Source: Anseranas semipalmata
Taxonomy: Eukaryota > Chordata > Aves > Anseriformes > Anseranatidae
Assembly (NCBI GenBank): GCA_013399115.1
Contig: VXAA01004298.1
Span: 2,809-66,808, forward strand
Direction: 5' to 3'
DNA length: 64,000 nucleotides
Of this stretch, positions 46,701 to 60,571 are shown piece by piece. The translations under genes and the position numbers were made by a program. Position 1 is the stretch's first letter, and every line of letters starts with the position of its first letter. The notes under the pieces are model-generated. The model was given only the letters and a program-made list of their open reading frames with translations, ran no database searches and was not told the DNA's origin.

Positions 46701-49700
46701 CTACCTTTGCTCTGCTATCATTGCAGATATTGTACACTACGGATTAGCCACTTATTTGGAGAGTGTATCTGAAGTGTTCTCTCTCTCTCTATTTTTATAT
46801 ATACACACACTTAGTATATGCTGTGTGTGTACATGTATGCTTAAGCAAATATTTGTAAGAGCTTTTCCTTGCCAAGCCTCCTCTTTTCCATATATTTATG
46901 TTATGTGCATATATGCAAGCTAAGGAAAGTTTATGGCTGTGAGAGACAGGTACATTTTCCAAAATACATACAAACACATGTATTTTAGGATCTCTTGTGT
47001 TACTGATGAAAAATAGGCAAGTAGAAAGGCATTTATTCTCATTGTCATCCATACTGTTAAAAGTTTGGCTGCTCACACAGAAATGATATGCTGTTTTTAG
47101 TTCCATGTATGGTGAATTTACTTAACGCACAGTGCGAGTGATTAACCAGTATTTATTTGTATGGGCAACACTTTGTTATTCTGAAACTTCTGACTCAGAC
47201 AAAGGGTGGTTCGCATTTGAAACAGTGAGCAGGTGCTTCTGCCATTGTCATTAGACTGCTGAGTTCCTGTATTGTTTTTTTTTAAATGTCCAGGGATTGT
47301 GGTTACTGAACTAAATAATTTTTCAACAACAGTAGACTGTTCATGATTGATGATTTAAAATATTTTTAAAATAATAACAAAGCTGAACCAAATCTTTTGG
47401 CACTCAAGGTAGTAAGATACTGTTTTCCTTAAATAGTGCAATATTAAAAGATTGTCTTTAAAGGCTGGTCAGGAACTGAATATAGCATTGGAAGAACTGC
47501 TGCACAGTTCCTTAGGAATTCAGTATTCACCTGCAGGAATGATTACTTTTCATATTTTTATATGTTTTCTTTCCTCCTCTTCAAAAACATATGAATAAAC
47601 AGTACAGGTGTTTTTCAGAAGAATGAACGAGCCTACAGTAAAAATCAGAGAAATATAATGTTTTAACTTCTGAGAATAGTGCTTAAATAGTTAAGATGTT
47701 TAAAAGGCATCTTTTAGTTGATATGTTTTGGGGGCAGCATCTTCTTTAAAGTTTTCTGCCTTTCTTGATAGAAGTATCAGTTTATGATCTATTCAACTGA
47801 CTCTTAAAATATGATCACTGAAGCTACATTAAATGCTTCAGAAATAATGTTGTAGTGTTTTGTTTTTGTTTTTGTTTTTGCTTTCTTAAAAGATACTTAA
47901 ATTCTTATTCCCAGTACATTCTCTACCAATTGGCTGGTTTATGTGTAATAAATATTTTCATTTACTTTCTTCTGTGGCTGAGCAGAATAATACCCAAATC
48001 CTTTTTAATAATCTGATCCAGATATATTTATTTTGCTTTTTTCCTTGTGATATCCCATAGCACTTGATGTTAAGTGGCTGGTCTTAGTTTTTTATCCCCA
48101 AATTCCACATGAATGACATAAGGGTCAAGGCTTTTTTCTTTCAAAGATGGGTTTATGGAAAAGCTTCCCAGAGAATGTCATTTACTTGTAAAAGTACTGA
48201 TTCATGAAAAGCATGAATGTGCTTGAATTCACAGACAAGATCTAAAGGTGAGCGAGGGCGTTGGATCTTCTCCTCATAGACCTGTGAAGAGAGCAGTCTT
48301 CTGTAGACCAGCTCAAACCACAGGCTGTACTGCAGCCATGAGCTAAGCTTGCCTGCTGGACTAAGAAATTCATACACAGCTTTTACTTTCCTTGTGCAAT
48401 GTTGTCGGTTCCCTTATTGCTCAAAGAAATGGGCTGATTTAGGATGATTGGAATGCCATTTAATAAAATGAAGCAATTTATACATATAAAATGTGTTCAT
48501 TGAGTTCCAGGACAAGATCTGTACTTAATATTACACTGTCAATGTTCTGGCACAAAACAGAAGTAGAAGGAGGCTTAGTGAACTTACTGAAAATAAAGCA
48601 TGCCTTGAGATATCTGTATAACACTTTTCTTTAAAAACTTCTGGGAGTGTTCCCATATTGCTGACAGCTCAAGCAGTGCCTCAGAGAATAGTCTGTTAGA
48701 AACATTCTGTTGGAGTGTGGAGGTTGTGCTGAGATGACGAGGAATGTGGAGTGGGATGCTATATAAAAATAACTTCTTTATGGATGTTAAAGTGCATTGT
48801 TAAAAACTGTAATTTAGACAAGCTGCAGTAATCTATGTTCTGGTTAAAATTTTGTACAATTTTAATGCTGAAAACTCCTCAGAATTCTGAAGTGTTGAGT
48901 TCTGGCCACTACAGTCTGTAAGAAGAGAAAGCATTTTGAGATTTAGGAGGGAAGTGTGGGAAGATGCAGAATTGATGCCTGCTTGGCTGAAGCCTCTTTA
49001 AATAGCATTAGTAATTTTTATATCATGAGGAAACGTTTATAATAAGCAATGTCAGGAGTTTACATCAGGACTAATATGACAATGATATTTCCGTTGACTT
49101 TGCTTTGATCTTAGAGAAAGAAGAACATAAAGATGAGGCATATTATCAAGTTTGACAGATCAGTTAACCTAATTTGCACATTCTCATTGTGCATACTGGA
49201 CTTGCCTGTCTCTCTCTGAAGCAGGGGAAATCCTATTGTTTATTCTCAACTATGATATTTTTAAAAATTGAAAACAATATAAAGTTACTTGTTACAGAAC
49301 TTACAGCACTATTGTCTTTTTGCTTCTTTTAAATGTAGGTTACAACACTAGTGAACTGTCCCCAGAATCCCTCTAGTAAGAAAAAAGGACGTTCCAAAAG
49401 AGCTCGTGTCTTGTTAGCTTCTGTGGAAGAAGCCACTTGGAATCTGTTGGACAAGGGGGAAAAAATTGCCAAGGAAGCAATTGTCTTTAAAGAGGAACTT
49501 CATGCAGCACTGGCTGATGTCCGAAAAGAGAGTAAGTGAATGATAAATAACTTAGGCACCATAAGGAATTAGCTTACTCATGCAACTTTGGTATCAAAAT
49601 GAAGCTGGGATATCCATGAGAAATATGCTTTCACGTGCAAATGTCTGAACTTTGAATTGTGTGATTGTATGCTCTCATATACCACTGGTAAAGAGGTAAA

Positions 49701-52700
49701 ACATGCAAGTTGGGCCCTATCATGGAAAAGCACTAATGTCAGTGGCAGTATTGCCTTTTTTAATTTTTTTTTCTTCCAGTGAAGACTGGATCCCCCTTGT
49801 TAATTTTATTGGCTGTTAAGCACAAGTGTAAGTTAATGCATACTTCAGTGCTCTTCTTGAAAAGAACTGTTTTCCTGAATCTGGGATTAAGGCCTTTTTA
49901 GATGGAAACTTTGAAACAAACAAACAAAACATTCCCTCTTTTATGCAGTAGTAAGGATTTCATTTGGGAAGATGCAATAGGATTGTTTGGAGTTATATTT
50001 TGAGACTTCAGTAGGAGGACAATGGATTCTTTATACTACTGTAAGGCTTATCCCCTTATGACAGAGCAGCTCATCTTTGGCCACTTTTTGCCATATTCCA
50101 TTTCCTGATGACCTATCTCGTTATTTCCAACCAGGCTCCCAGAATGTTAGTCACATTCTTTCAAGTTATTTGCTATGTTGATTTTTGCTTTCCCCATGGA
50201 TAATCAGGACCTAGTTGGGCGAGTAACAAGCTCAGGCGTGAATAGTTGTAAGTTGGATGACAGGCATTGAAAACAGGTTCCTTCAGAAATCAGCCTTGAA
50301 AATTGATTCAGGAGAAGGTTTCAAAGGAAAAGGAGGGCAGAAAAGTAATGCTCTTAGTGCCTGGTCATTTGGCAATGATGTCCTTTCATCACCACTCTAT
50401 GAATTTTAGAAGTGAGTGGTGCATGAGGGTTGCCTGGGATCAGAATAAGAGTGGCTGATGAAAGTCTTCCCAAACAAGCAGCAACAGATGAGCAAAGAAC
50501 AGGGGTCTGCACCAGAAAATTGTCAGCCTATGTTGTTGAATGTGCTAGTAACCAAGCTTGGTTTTATCAGGCAGTAAAGTGGACTTCAGTAACCTTTTCA
50601 CTAAGCAGTGTAGCATGTATTCTGATGTCACATGACAAGTTGTGCCTGAAGGACTGCATTAGCCATTTAAATCGGGTCCCTCTATCACTCTACCCTTACT
50701 AAAGTTGCAACTTCAAGATTTTTTTTTGTTGGTGGTGTGTTTTTTTTTGTTTGTTTGTTTGTTTGTTTGTTTTTTTGTATATTGTCATCTTCCATGTGCA
50801 GCTGGGACAATTTCTGAGTCTCCACTGTGGTTCGGGGTAGTCATTGCTAGCTGATGGCTTCTTCTGGATCTGGAGATGGCTGCATTTCAGAGTGATATAT
50901 GTATGTGATGTCTGAGATGCCTTAAGGTACTTTGAGATTAAAAGCATTATAACCAGCAGATATCATTGTTCTCTGTCACACTGATCAGCTGAGCTTTTTG
51001 AAAAATCATTCGTTTTGGAATAGTTGTAAAATGTTAGCCCATCCATTCCAGGTCGATAACACAAGACAAGAATAAAATATATAGTTTTATATTGATTTTT
51101 ATACATAGATAATGTAAAAATATTTCACATCTTCAATTTATTTATTGATTCTCAGCCAAGACCAGAGATGACTACAAAAATAAATAATACATAAAGCAGA
51201 TTATATACACCTCATACATTTTAAAAGAGTTAAATCAATGTTATTACCTATCATTATGCAATGACAAATTGAGTGCTCATGGCCCCATCTTCATCCAAGG
51301 ATTTGCTGAACTGTTCAACTTAATTTTAAGAAGTTGGTGAACAATCATACAATAAATTGCAGTTTGATTTTGCAGGTATTTTTAGTCCTTTGGAGCTGTG
51401 TATTATTTTAAATTTGTGGTACGTTGCATCACGTTTAACTTTGCCTGTTACTGAAGTCATGTTCTGCTGCTGTTAAATGTCTCTCATTACTTCAAGCTCT
51501 TTGAAAGGATCTGGATTACAAATTCTGATAAACTGTGTTTGCATGCAGTCACCTGCCATTCATGCCATAGCATACATTCATGCCATTAATTTTCTCTGGG
51601 CATATTTTTCTGTGATGACTGGCAGGTATTCTTATTCATATGCTTTTAAAATCAATTATGAATTTTTGCACATTTGTTGCAGTTTGTTTACTGTATACCG
51701 TAATTTTGAAACAATCTAGGTAATTCCAATCAGGTGTGAACCAAACTATCAGTCCTAGAGTTGCAGACCAACATCTGGAAAGAATAAATACAGTCTTTCC
51801 TCTTCTGACATTTTATCTTACTCACTGAGCTTGCTAAGTGGGAGACTGTGACATTAGAATTAAACCCTTACTACTTTGGAATGGCTATGGCCAGTGTGAA
51901 AATGCTGCTTTATTACTTTTGAAGCTCCTTTTAGAGGACTGATGAACTTTTTTTAAGCTGATGATAAAAATCCTATTCATAATAATATTTTTGAGAGTAA
52001 AGGAGCAAGTTAACAGGATAAAACTGAAGAGCAGAGAGAAGAGAAATAGAAGATTGGTTTTATTTAATACCTCTGATGCAGTAATGAATCATTTGATGTC
52101 TTTAGAAACAGGGGCGTGGATATGGCTTCACTGACTATGGTTCAGTCTTGACAAACTGTCAGTAAATGAGATTTTGGTCTCAAATTCAGTTGACTTACGC
52201 TAGTTACATTTGAAAGGAGGTTTTGCTGTAATGGATGGCAGGTATATTCCCTGGATAAGTCTAGTTTCTCTTTCTGTTGACCTCTGGAAAGTTTTGCTGA
52301 GGATTGATAGTCTTGGAGGTGATAATTTTAATGCAGAGGTCCTCTGCATTTTTCTTTGAGGTTCCTTTCAAGAAAGTACTTTTTAAGGCCTATCTCCATA
52401 CACATCTTGACTGACCTTCTGGAACTTTACTACATGAGTCATCAGGCAGGCCTGTGTAGGCTGTTGATAGTCTGTGTGCATCACGCAGGAATCCAGTAGC
52501 CTTGTAACTGCCAGGTTTTCCTGGTGATCAGGTTTGGTGTAGCTTTGTTAAAGAGCACTCATGTCCACAGTTTTATTCTAAAATAGTGTATTCAGAAAAA
52601 AAAAATCCTCACTGCTGGATTTCGTGTATACAGCATTTCAAGAAATTGCATTCTGACTCATAATATGTTGTAAATTAATTGTAAAATAACTGACACCTAT

Positions 52701-55700
52701 ACAAAGGAATAAGAAGCATCACTCAGCCGTGAATACTTCTGACACTAAACATCAGGCTATAATTAATGTCCCAATTCTGTTGCTTAACCAGTTTTAAGAC
52801 AAAACAGTAATATAGTTTATGTGGAGAAACATTATCTTAGGAATCTGCATTAAAGTCCAGAGTTATACTTAGGATAATGATTTTTTTTTTTTTTTTTTTT
52901 TTTCATTTACATCAAGGTGTGATTTTGTTGTAGTTTTCAAGCAGTTGTACAGGCTTAACTGAAATGTCTGGTATTTATTGCCATTGCTTACTGACTATAT
53001 ATGGTCAGAGACACAACAGTTGTTGCCTACATTGTTTCCATGTATTGCAGTGTCAATGTTGCATGCATTTAGCTGTTATCATGTCTCAAGTGTGTTCTAG
53101 ATAAGCCTTACATCACACATAGTGAATTGAAAGCACGTTACTTGCAAGAGATACATTTTTAGCCTTCAGTTACACTTTAAGAGCAAATTAGAAAAAAAAT
53201 CTTTCAAGTATCCATATTTAATGTCTTTTGACAGCAAAAAGGGAGGCAAAACTCTGGCAGAGAAGAAACTACCATTCACAGGTTTCAAAAAAAATTATTG
53301 GAAAAAATGAGGAGGGCAGTGTAAGGATATTTACTAAAGGAAGGGGATAGTGCTGACTTTTATTATACTGTATTCTTATTTTTCCCCCAGAAAATCTCTT
53401 AAAAATGAGTTTTGCTTTCTCATCCTACATTGAGACACATGTATGCTCTGCATCTCAGGGACTTTGGTTCTTGGAGGTAGAATTTAGATATAAAAGCGGC
53501 TTCAAAATCATCTGTGCTGCACACCTTTTTCATCAAACCAAGAACGTACTGTTGCAGAAAAGCTTCTGACAGCTCCATCACTGGCTCAGATGTCCTTGAG
53601 TGTGGAAAGGGAAATGAAGAGGTTGGTGTAAGGCATGTGTGGGTGTGGGGGGGTATGTGGTGGCTCCGATTACACATTGGGAAGAGCAGTATGAGATGTG
53701 GAAGTGGAACTTCCTGGTATGCAGCAGTAAAATAATTGCAGTACAACAGAATACAATGGCATCTGAGTGGGGCAGGAGACTCTGTGGCAGGTGAAAAATG
53801 TCCTGTAACGTCTACTGTAAGATATTTTGACAAGCTGACTTATGGTTTTGAATATTAAGAATATGCAGGTGGTATCCATTTGCTTTGCTTTGACACTGAT
53901 AGTGCTAGTTCCAGCTGTCTGGCTGTAGCAGATAAAGATGATATTTGTGGGAGCAGAACAGGTGATCATACTAGTGATTAGAAGTTTTTCATCTTTTGTT
54001 TTTAGAAGGTGTAGGTTTTGTGTTCTGATGTGACACTGGCTCCTAGCCTTCTCTGGTTTCTGCTGGCATAAGCAGAATATTAGTGTAAATCAGGGTTTGT
54101 AGATTCTCTGTTGTCGGTATAAACCATTGATTTTTTTTTTCTTGTTTGAGACTAGAACTCCTAAATGACACAATGGCTTTCGAAGTATTTGTAGAGGAAT
54201 TGTTACTGAAAGACTTGCTGCTACTAGATATGCAGACAGTAGCAGTCACACAGGCATTTGTTTATGTGACCTCCGTAGCCAGAATATTCATTCCTGTTTT
54301 AGATGTAGCTGATAGTAATTTATATTTTCATGATCCCCGAAGACATGATAATTATTGTTACATAGGCAAAAATCCTTCAAGAGTGTTAAAAAAAAAAAAA
54401 TAATATCCACACACAACCACGCTTGCTGCAAATCTACCTGTTGGAAAACTGAGCATGTAAGAACACGTTTTGATGCTTAATGTGTTGCCTGTCCCAGGGA
54501 ATATCAGGAGATTTGAAATCCTCTCTCTTTACTGGTTCCAGTACCTCCATCTCTCAGTCAGTGGGCTCCCTTTGACAACTGTGTTTCTCTGGGACTGTAA
54601 GTCCACCAGCCTTAAGGGTGAGGTTCATGCGAGTGGGTGACAGGACTTTCTTGGCAGCAATACCTCCTTGTGGGAGGACACAAGAATGGCATAAAGTTCA
54701 CTGCATTCCATGTCGATTTCACACTGCTGTAAACAGAAGGAGAAAGCCAGATGTAACAGCAAACGGAAAAGAAAAATGTAATGCCTAGATAGAATTAAAT
54801 AGAAGAAAGAAAATCAATTCAAAGAAATAAAAGAAGAAAGTATTATTCTGTCTTGTTTAAAGCAAGGAACAACATTTAGCTGTTGCCTGAGTGTCATCTG
54901 GAACACTGTCTGTGAGGGGTGCTCACCAACTGCACTAAGTGGTCTTACTGCAGGTGTCTGTACGGACAGATAGCCTGCCATCAGCTAGCAGCCCAGCAAA
55001 TGTGTACCTTAGTCAGCTATTTGCCAGCATGTTTATGGTTGACTTATTTTTAAAGGTACTTTCAGGTAATTTTTTGATATTTTTGGTGCTAGAGAAAGTG
55101 CATGGGTATACTTAACTTAAAAAAAGAAAAAAAAACACTTGTGCCTGAGCTGTGTTTTCATCTTTACCTGTGTCCGAGCATCAGTTTTTTTTTTTAATTA
55201 TTATTTTTCATAAGCACATGCACAAATAGTGATCATTTGACAGCAGCAGTCAGTAGTTGATCAGCTTACTGTACTAACACCATTTACTTTGGGAATCATC
55301 TATCTGTGTGTGCTGAACTGTGCCTTGGAGGTATCTGCCTTCCATTAATTATGTAGTTAAGATGTATCCTGACTTCAGTCCTTTCAATTCTTTTCTCCCT
55401 TGCATGTCTGAAATAGCTGAAATCCTATGAATACTTTCATCTTTCTGCTTCCCTATTTATGCTACTAAGTTAGCACTCTGTTGTTTTGTGTTTCATTGTT
55501 TGTGACAAATATAATTAGGGAAGAAATCCACTTGATGGGTTTTGCAATAAAATGGATTTAATTGCATTGAACTGTCATGCTGTCAACAGCATTTTAAGAA
55601 AGTTCTAACATTGTGTTGGTGTTGGAGCTGTCATTTCCTGCTGCTTCTATACTCATAGTTCCTCTCTTCCTAGGCTGCATAAGAGCTGTATTTTGGAGTC

Positions 55701-57612
55701 ATGGTCCCTTGGTCATCTTATACTTCATCTGGCCATCCCAGCTTATGTCCAGCTTGTTTCTAAGGGGTTCATATTTCAGACCCTTCTAACTTTGCTTACA
55801 CACTCACTTGTTTGTCAGTGGAGAATTAGATCCAACATGAATAAAGTTCCATGTGATTGACACCACTCAATTTCAAACTTGGCTGTAGTAATTCTGTTGT
55901 TCAAATAGTGTATTGCAGGTGTCCATGTAGTCTAACTCTGACTCACAGCTGTGTAGTGGAAAAAGAAGAAAATTGTAGAAATGGATGTGAAATGAATTGT
56001 AAGCTTGGCCTTAATGCCATGTGCTTTAGGAGCCCCATGGGGGCTAAAATGCTGTGCAGTGATGCACTCTAGGATACTTTTGCTTCCAAGTCGAGAGTAA
56101 CAAAATTCAGGTAAATTGGTACATCTTGCAAACAGAGAATTATTAAGTTAAATATAAAAGATGTTTTACGTGATTGATCTTTCAGTTCCAACTCTTAACC
56201 TTTTTATTCTGAAACAAAGTAGTGGCTTAGGGACGTCTTCAGTACGTGCAGAATGTTGAGATGCTTTCAAACGGGGGAAAAAAAAGAGAAGCAGGAAATA
56301 AAAACGAACAAAAAACCTGTTGCAGTGCTGAGAACCACATTCCCCAGATTTGAGATCCTTGGCATGCTCATGCTAACAACATCCAAAATGTGTTTGGATT
56401 TTCTTAATGCATGTGAAGTGTTGTGGCTGAGAGCTGGATCCACAGAAACCACCCTATTAAATGGAGAGCTGCTTAAGGCAGTCGACACGAATGTGTCTGA
56501 GTAGAAGCGTATGTATTAAATATTCAGCTGTTTGTGCTGCCTCGTGGCTTCTCACTTCATTTGGCATGCTGTGCAATCACTAGAGTATTCAGTAAGGGCT
56601 GGGTGTTGATGATGAGAAGTTGGTCTTGATTTTTGTAAGCTTAATGAAAGGCTTGACTATCGGGACAACATAAGATAGGGTTTGCAGTGTGCATAGAGTA
56701 AATTTAAGATCAGTATGTTTATTGATACTTGTAATTACTTTATTTTGAATGTACATGTAATTGAATAAATGATCAGTTTAAAGAAGAAGGGGGGAGAGGG
56801 GGAGAATTTTGATGTTTCTGTGCTATTAGAGCAGTCTAAACCCGAGATCTTTGGATGGTCTGTGTGGGGTTTTCTTTTCTTCAAAGACTGGATGCTGACA
56901 GGAACGTAATGTGCATTTAAATCTGTTTTGCAAAACTTTGTGTATGTTGTTATCTGCTGGTACAGTTGCTAGCCTCATTGCATAGTTTTCATATGTTTTA
57001 TGTCAGAGAGTCAGATGTTTGGGTGTATGAGATTTTCATTCCATTAACTTTTATTTATAATGAGAAAAGTAATATTTGATTCCCTTCTGTGACCAGGAAT
57101 TATTTAACAGTAAGGACAGCAAAGTACTTAATAGTATAAAAAGCGGTGACTAGAGAATTTTAACATAGAGCCCCTGGCCTTGTTGTGTACAATTAAGAGT
57201 AATGGTGTGATTGCCGAAGGAGTTATTTCAGAATTAAATGATTCAGAAGAACAGAAAGGGAACATCATTCAAAATGAAGAATATTCTGCATGATCTGCAG
57301 TAATTGACCTTAATTCCAAGGCATAAGGGCAACAAAAATACACCAAATCTTTTGGTAATTGTCACTTGCCAGATAACTGAGTTTTAATTATTTTTCCTGA
57401 GTGTTGCAATATAATCTAAGTTAATTTTATGTCTTCATTTTGCAGGTCAAGCCTTAAAGGTATCGGCAGAGGCATTTACCAGTGATCCTTGCTATCTGCC
57501 TAAGAGGCAGGCTGTTGTCCAAGCAGCACGATCTCTTCTTACAGCTGTCACACGGCTTCTTATCCTGGCAGATATGGTTGATGTGGCATACTTACTGGAA
57601 CATCTAACTGTG
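43601..57612 (+). CDS. CTNNA3: CTNNA3, alpha-T-catenin, 5' part (first three coding exons; continues off the window)
   Basis: Exons 43596-43702, 49339-49531 and 57446-57612 encode the first 154 residues of a vinculin-family catenin of about 895. Diagnostic segments are DLQIQTFTVEKLLEPLIIQ, NPSSKKKGRSKRARVLLASV, EEATWNLLDKGEKIAKEA and AVVQAARSLLTAVTRLLILA. They match human alpha-T-catenin closely and better than alpha-E or alpha-N (VTTLVNCPQNPSS). This N-terminal helical part binds beta-catenin or plakoglobin and mediates dimerisation. The missing C-terminal domains bind actin. The protein links cadherin junctions to F-actin, notably in heart and testis. Splice phases are 0, 1, 0 and no lesion is seen. 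The exon carrying the start codon has an acceptor five bases before the ATG, so at least one non-coding exon lies upstream. Very large introns are normal for this gene. Confidence 0.96.
45987..46580 (+). mobile_element. Solo LTR of an avian endogenous retrovirus
   Basis: An approximately 594-base unit begins TGTTGTGGTTTAACCCCAGC and ends in CA. In between are the word strings of a common avian LTR family as I recall it (AGGTAAAGCAAAAGC, GCAGGCAGGTGTTCAGCCA, TCTTTGGTCAGT, AAAATTAACTCTATCCC). No gag, pol or env sequence adjoins it, so it is a solo LTR left by recombination. The flanking five bases (CATAG and TGTAG) match at only three positions, so the target-site duplication is decayed or the ends are misplaced. 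Open frames inside it are not genes. Confidence 0.8.
46777..46833. repeat. Compound simple repeat (CT, TA, CA, TG)
   Basis: Consecutive short CT, TA, AC and TG dinucleotide runs in an intron. Low complexity, no further feature. Confidence 0.7.
49339..49531 (+). CDS. CTNNA3: CTNNA3 second coding exon
   Basis: VTTLVNCPQNPSSKKKGRSK followed by RARVLLASVEEATWNLLDKG and EKIAKEAIVFKEELHAALAD VRKE; acceptor AATGTAG, donor GAGA|GTAAGT, out-phase 1. It encodes the basic linker and the start of the beta-catenin-binding helices. Differences from human (KEAIVFKEELHAALADV) are conservative. Confidence 0.95.
50719..50776. repeat. Poly-T and (TTTG)n simple repeat
   Basis: T runs interrupted by GG/GTG, then about six TTTG units (50749-50772) and a final T run. 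Confidence 0.85.
52881..52904. repeat. Poly-T tract, 24 bases
   Basis: Uninterrupted run of 24 T. No adjacent SINE or processed pseudogene is recognised on either side. Confidence 0.9.
57446..57612 (+). CDS. CTNNA3: CTNNA3 third coding exon
   Basis: Completes Ser99, then QALKVSAEAFTSDPCYLPKR and QAVVQAARSLLTAVTRLLIL followed by ADMVDVAYLLEHLTV; acceptor TTTTGCAG, donor GTG|GTGAGT, out-phase 0. It forms the core of the N-terminal vinculin-homology bundle. The last residues (AYLLEHLTV) differ from human but keep the helical pattern. Confidence 0.95.
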
Positions 57613-60571
57613 GTGAGTAGAATTTGACTTAACTCAGACTTTCTGTAGTCAGAAAAGTGGCTGCTGATGGTTCTTTCTGCCTTAAATTCTCTTTTTTGTT
57701 ATGTACATATAACATCCTGACAGTTGGTAAAAGTGTTGATGTCAAGTGAAGTGAAATGTCAAGATTTTTGTGTAGGGAAAAAAAAAAACAGCAACGCCCT
57801 TTAACTCTAACCTAGCAGATTCTATCTGGAGAAGCAGATGATACAATTATCCACCCAATTTCCTTTTATTCTTTATTTCCTATTTATGCATGAAACCTTC
57901 TTGATATCTGTGGCAATAGTACAGGACAGTTTGTTTGTAGAGAAACTTAAAGGTGGAATTTTATGTGGATATTTAGGGAGGGAAAGAACTGAGTAGGTAA
58001 GGGTGTCTATATTCAAGTCAGTTTCAGACAGATCAGCTAAAAGGAGAGGGGGATGTATGAGGCCTCTGGCAGCTCCCCAGCTCCAGCTATTTATCTGTAG
58101 ACTGCAAACAGAAACGACTAGGAAGTTCTAATGTTGGCACATCTTTAAAAATTGCACAGTAGAAAATACTCTTTAAAAGCCCCTGAATTTTTTCACTCCA
58201 GGGAAAGACGTATTTTGGCAGTACATATTATGATAGTGCTATGTTCTGAGTCATCCCTTTTGTTTTTTCTGGTTCTGTTTGTACAGAAGGCATGGACCCA
58301 TTCTTCTATTCCCTGATAAAACTAACCTGTGGTTGTGCCACTATTCCTTAATTAGGCAAAATAACCACACTTCTGTTGATCACCATCAGAATACTTTCCT
58401 GTATACATAAACATGAGTTCCTTTAATGTCAACCATAGTGTCCTGTGTGACTTTAAGGTTGCCAGCATCATGCCTCTGACTCCCGAAATGTATTGCTGAG
58501 TTTCTTCTCTGGCTGCTTAGTGCGCTCTGTCTGGTGTGTGTCTTCTCTGGGAAGAGCAAGAAAATATTTTACTCTTGTTCCTTTTTTTTTTTTTTTCCCT
58601 AGTATCTTCAGTAATGAATGATAGATGGCTTAAAAAAAAAAAAATCCAGATTCTATTGACTTATGTTTCAGGGCAGAAGTGGTAAATCAGTGCCACTGCT
58701 TTGAACAATACCTCATTGCCACAAGAGGACGTACGGACTTAATGGAGACCTTTGTGAAGCAAGTTCAGTTTGGTGAGGATGGGGAATGAAAATTTAGCTC
58801 CCAATCAGAATATGAGGGAATGTTGCTTCATCCTACAGTACTTCATAATAAAGCAATATTGTGTGGGTTTCAGTGCTTTATTTGAAACATCCAGCTTTGA
58901 CAATTGTTGGAGGTGCAGCGCAGGCTACGTGAACATTGGCTTGCAGAAAAGTTTATATTGTTATATATGTATGAAATTTGGCAACTATAAAAGAGTGCCC
59001 TGTGTCTTCTGTACTGCTTGTGGAAAAATTTCTTAAATTATGATATTTTTCACTGGTAGACGTTATATTTTTACACATGTATTTTCATAATGCTAGATGC
59101 ACCCTTCTAAAATGGTTTCAGTATGTTTTACATAAGAGAACTAAAACTGAGTCGTTTTCTTTCCTGGAGTTTCAGTATTTCTAAACAACCCTATAATTCA
59201 CTTCATGATTTTCATTTGAAAATGAAAGCGAACAATAACTGGAAATCATAAAAGAGTGCAAAGAATCGTTCAGAAAAACTCCAACACTGCAAGGAGTGCA
59301 ATTAAATTATCTTTCTTTTCCATACTTTAATTTAGTTCTTTTAATAGGAGAAAATGCGTATGTAAAAAGACTCACCCTAGCCCTTAGAGGAAGGTGGTAC
59401 ATTTTCTGTGCTTATTTAGTCTCATGCCAACAGTGGCGTTAGTTGTAATGGTCTCTTGTTATGTTGATATCTAATCAGGAAATGGACTCGAAGATTTAGA
59501 AGTAGGTTTAGATTAGATTTAGAAGACTTAGAGGTAATTTCAACATATGCTACTGAACCACCTTCAAATTATAAGAGCTTTTGAGCTCCAACCAACTGAG
59601 CCAGATTTAAATAAAATTAAAATATTTAATGATTCTTAATTTTGCTCTTTTCAAAGTCCTTAACTTCAATTATTGTACTTCAGAGCTCCGGTGGTAATTC
59701 CTTTTTACTTCAATGTGGACTTGCTCCAGTAAAAAGACATTATATTCAGTGGCCGTAGCATAGAAAGTAGACTTTGTATTTGCTGTATCAGGTCTAGTGT
59801 TCTTAATGTCTGCAGGTTCATATGATTTGAAAATCAACTTTCTTTAAAAGAAAAAAAAAGTCATTAGCAGTTTTTCTTTGAATTTTTTATAAAATTCTAA
59901 TACTTCTACCATTTTATCCTCATCTTCACAAAAAAAAAAAGTTACAGCTGTTATTAATCCTTTTAGAAGAGATGAAAAATTTCATTGCTTTTTATTTCCA
60001 TAACCGTGAGCTTTCTAATGGTCGTAAAATAAAACCAAGACACTTAAAGGACTGAGCCAAAATTAATTTTAAAAATGGGGAAAAATAATATGAATTAGAA
60101 TAATGAAATAAAAGTTCTAACCAAGGAAATTTTTTTTTTGTATGTATAAAATGAAAGAAGGTGGTCCATCATCATCAAAGATCTCTGTAGAGTGTTAATT
60201 AAATCTCATTCAATATGAAGTATTTAATGGGGAATTATTTATGTATGCTATTTTTTAAACCCGTTTATCAAAGAGTGCTGAAAGTTTAGTCTTGCTTGTT
60301 CAGTAAATGTGGTTAATTACAACACTGTCACTCAAGACATTTAAAAACTTGCTTCCTTCTACTGACAGAATGCAGTCTTGGTTTTTAAACTTTAATTTCC
60401 TCTGTAATCTTTGAACAAGAATAGAAAGGAAACAAAGTGACTAGCTGTTATATAAAACCTCACCTAGTGTTACTTGTCACATCTGCCATTCTGAGTGTAC
60501 CTGAGAAAAAAGATGAACCTCAGCTACCACTTCCAGTTTGTAGCCTGTAAAAGTGTTGTGCTTTCTGTACA

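Larger units (their letters stand above)
43703..49338 (+). other. CTNNA3: CTNNA3 intron 1 (after first coding exon)
   Basis: Intron of 5.6 kb, AT-rich, with one solo LTR (45987-46580), a CT/TA/CA/TG simple-repeat cluster (46777-46833) and a (GTTTTT)n run (47857-47881). A minus-strand exon-like frame lies at about 48180-48280 and is discussed as a finding. No further CTNNA3 exon is seen. Confidence 0.8.
49532..57445 (+). other. CTNNA3: CTNNA3 intron 2
   Basis: Intron of 7.9 kb, AT-rich and repeat-poor. It holds a T/(TTTG)n tract (50719-50776) and a T24 tract (52881-52904). A minus-strand exon-like frame lies at about 53425-53610 (see findings). A plus-strand open frame at 54146-54403 ends in an A run and is not recognised. 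No further catenin exon. Confidence 0.8.

Noticed and set aside
54146..54403. 85-codon plus frame ending in an A run, considered as a processed pseudogene
   Set aside because: No recognised parent gene, no AATAAA before the A run and no target-site duplication seen.
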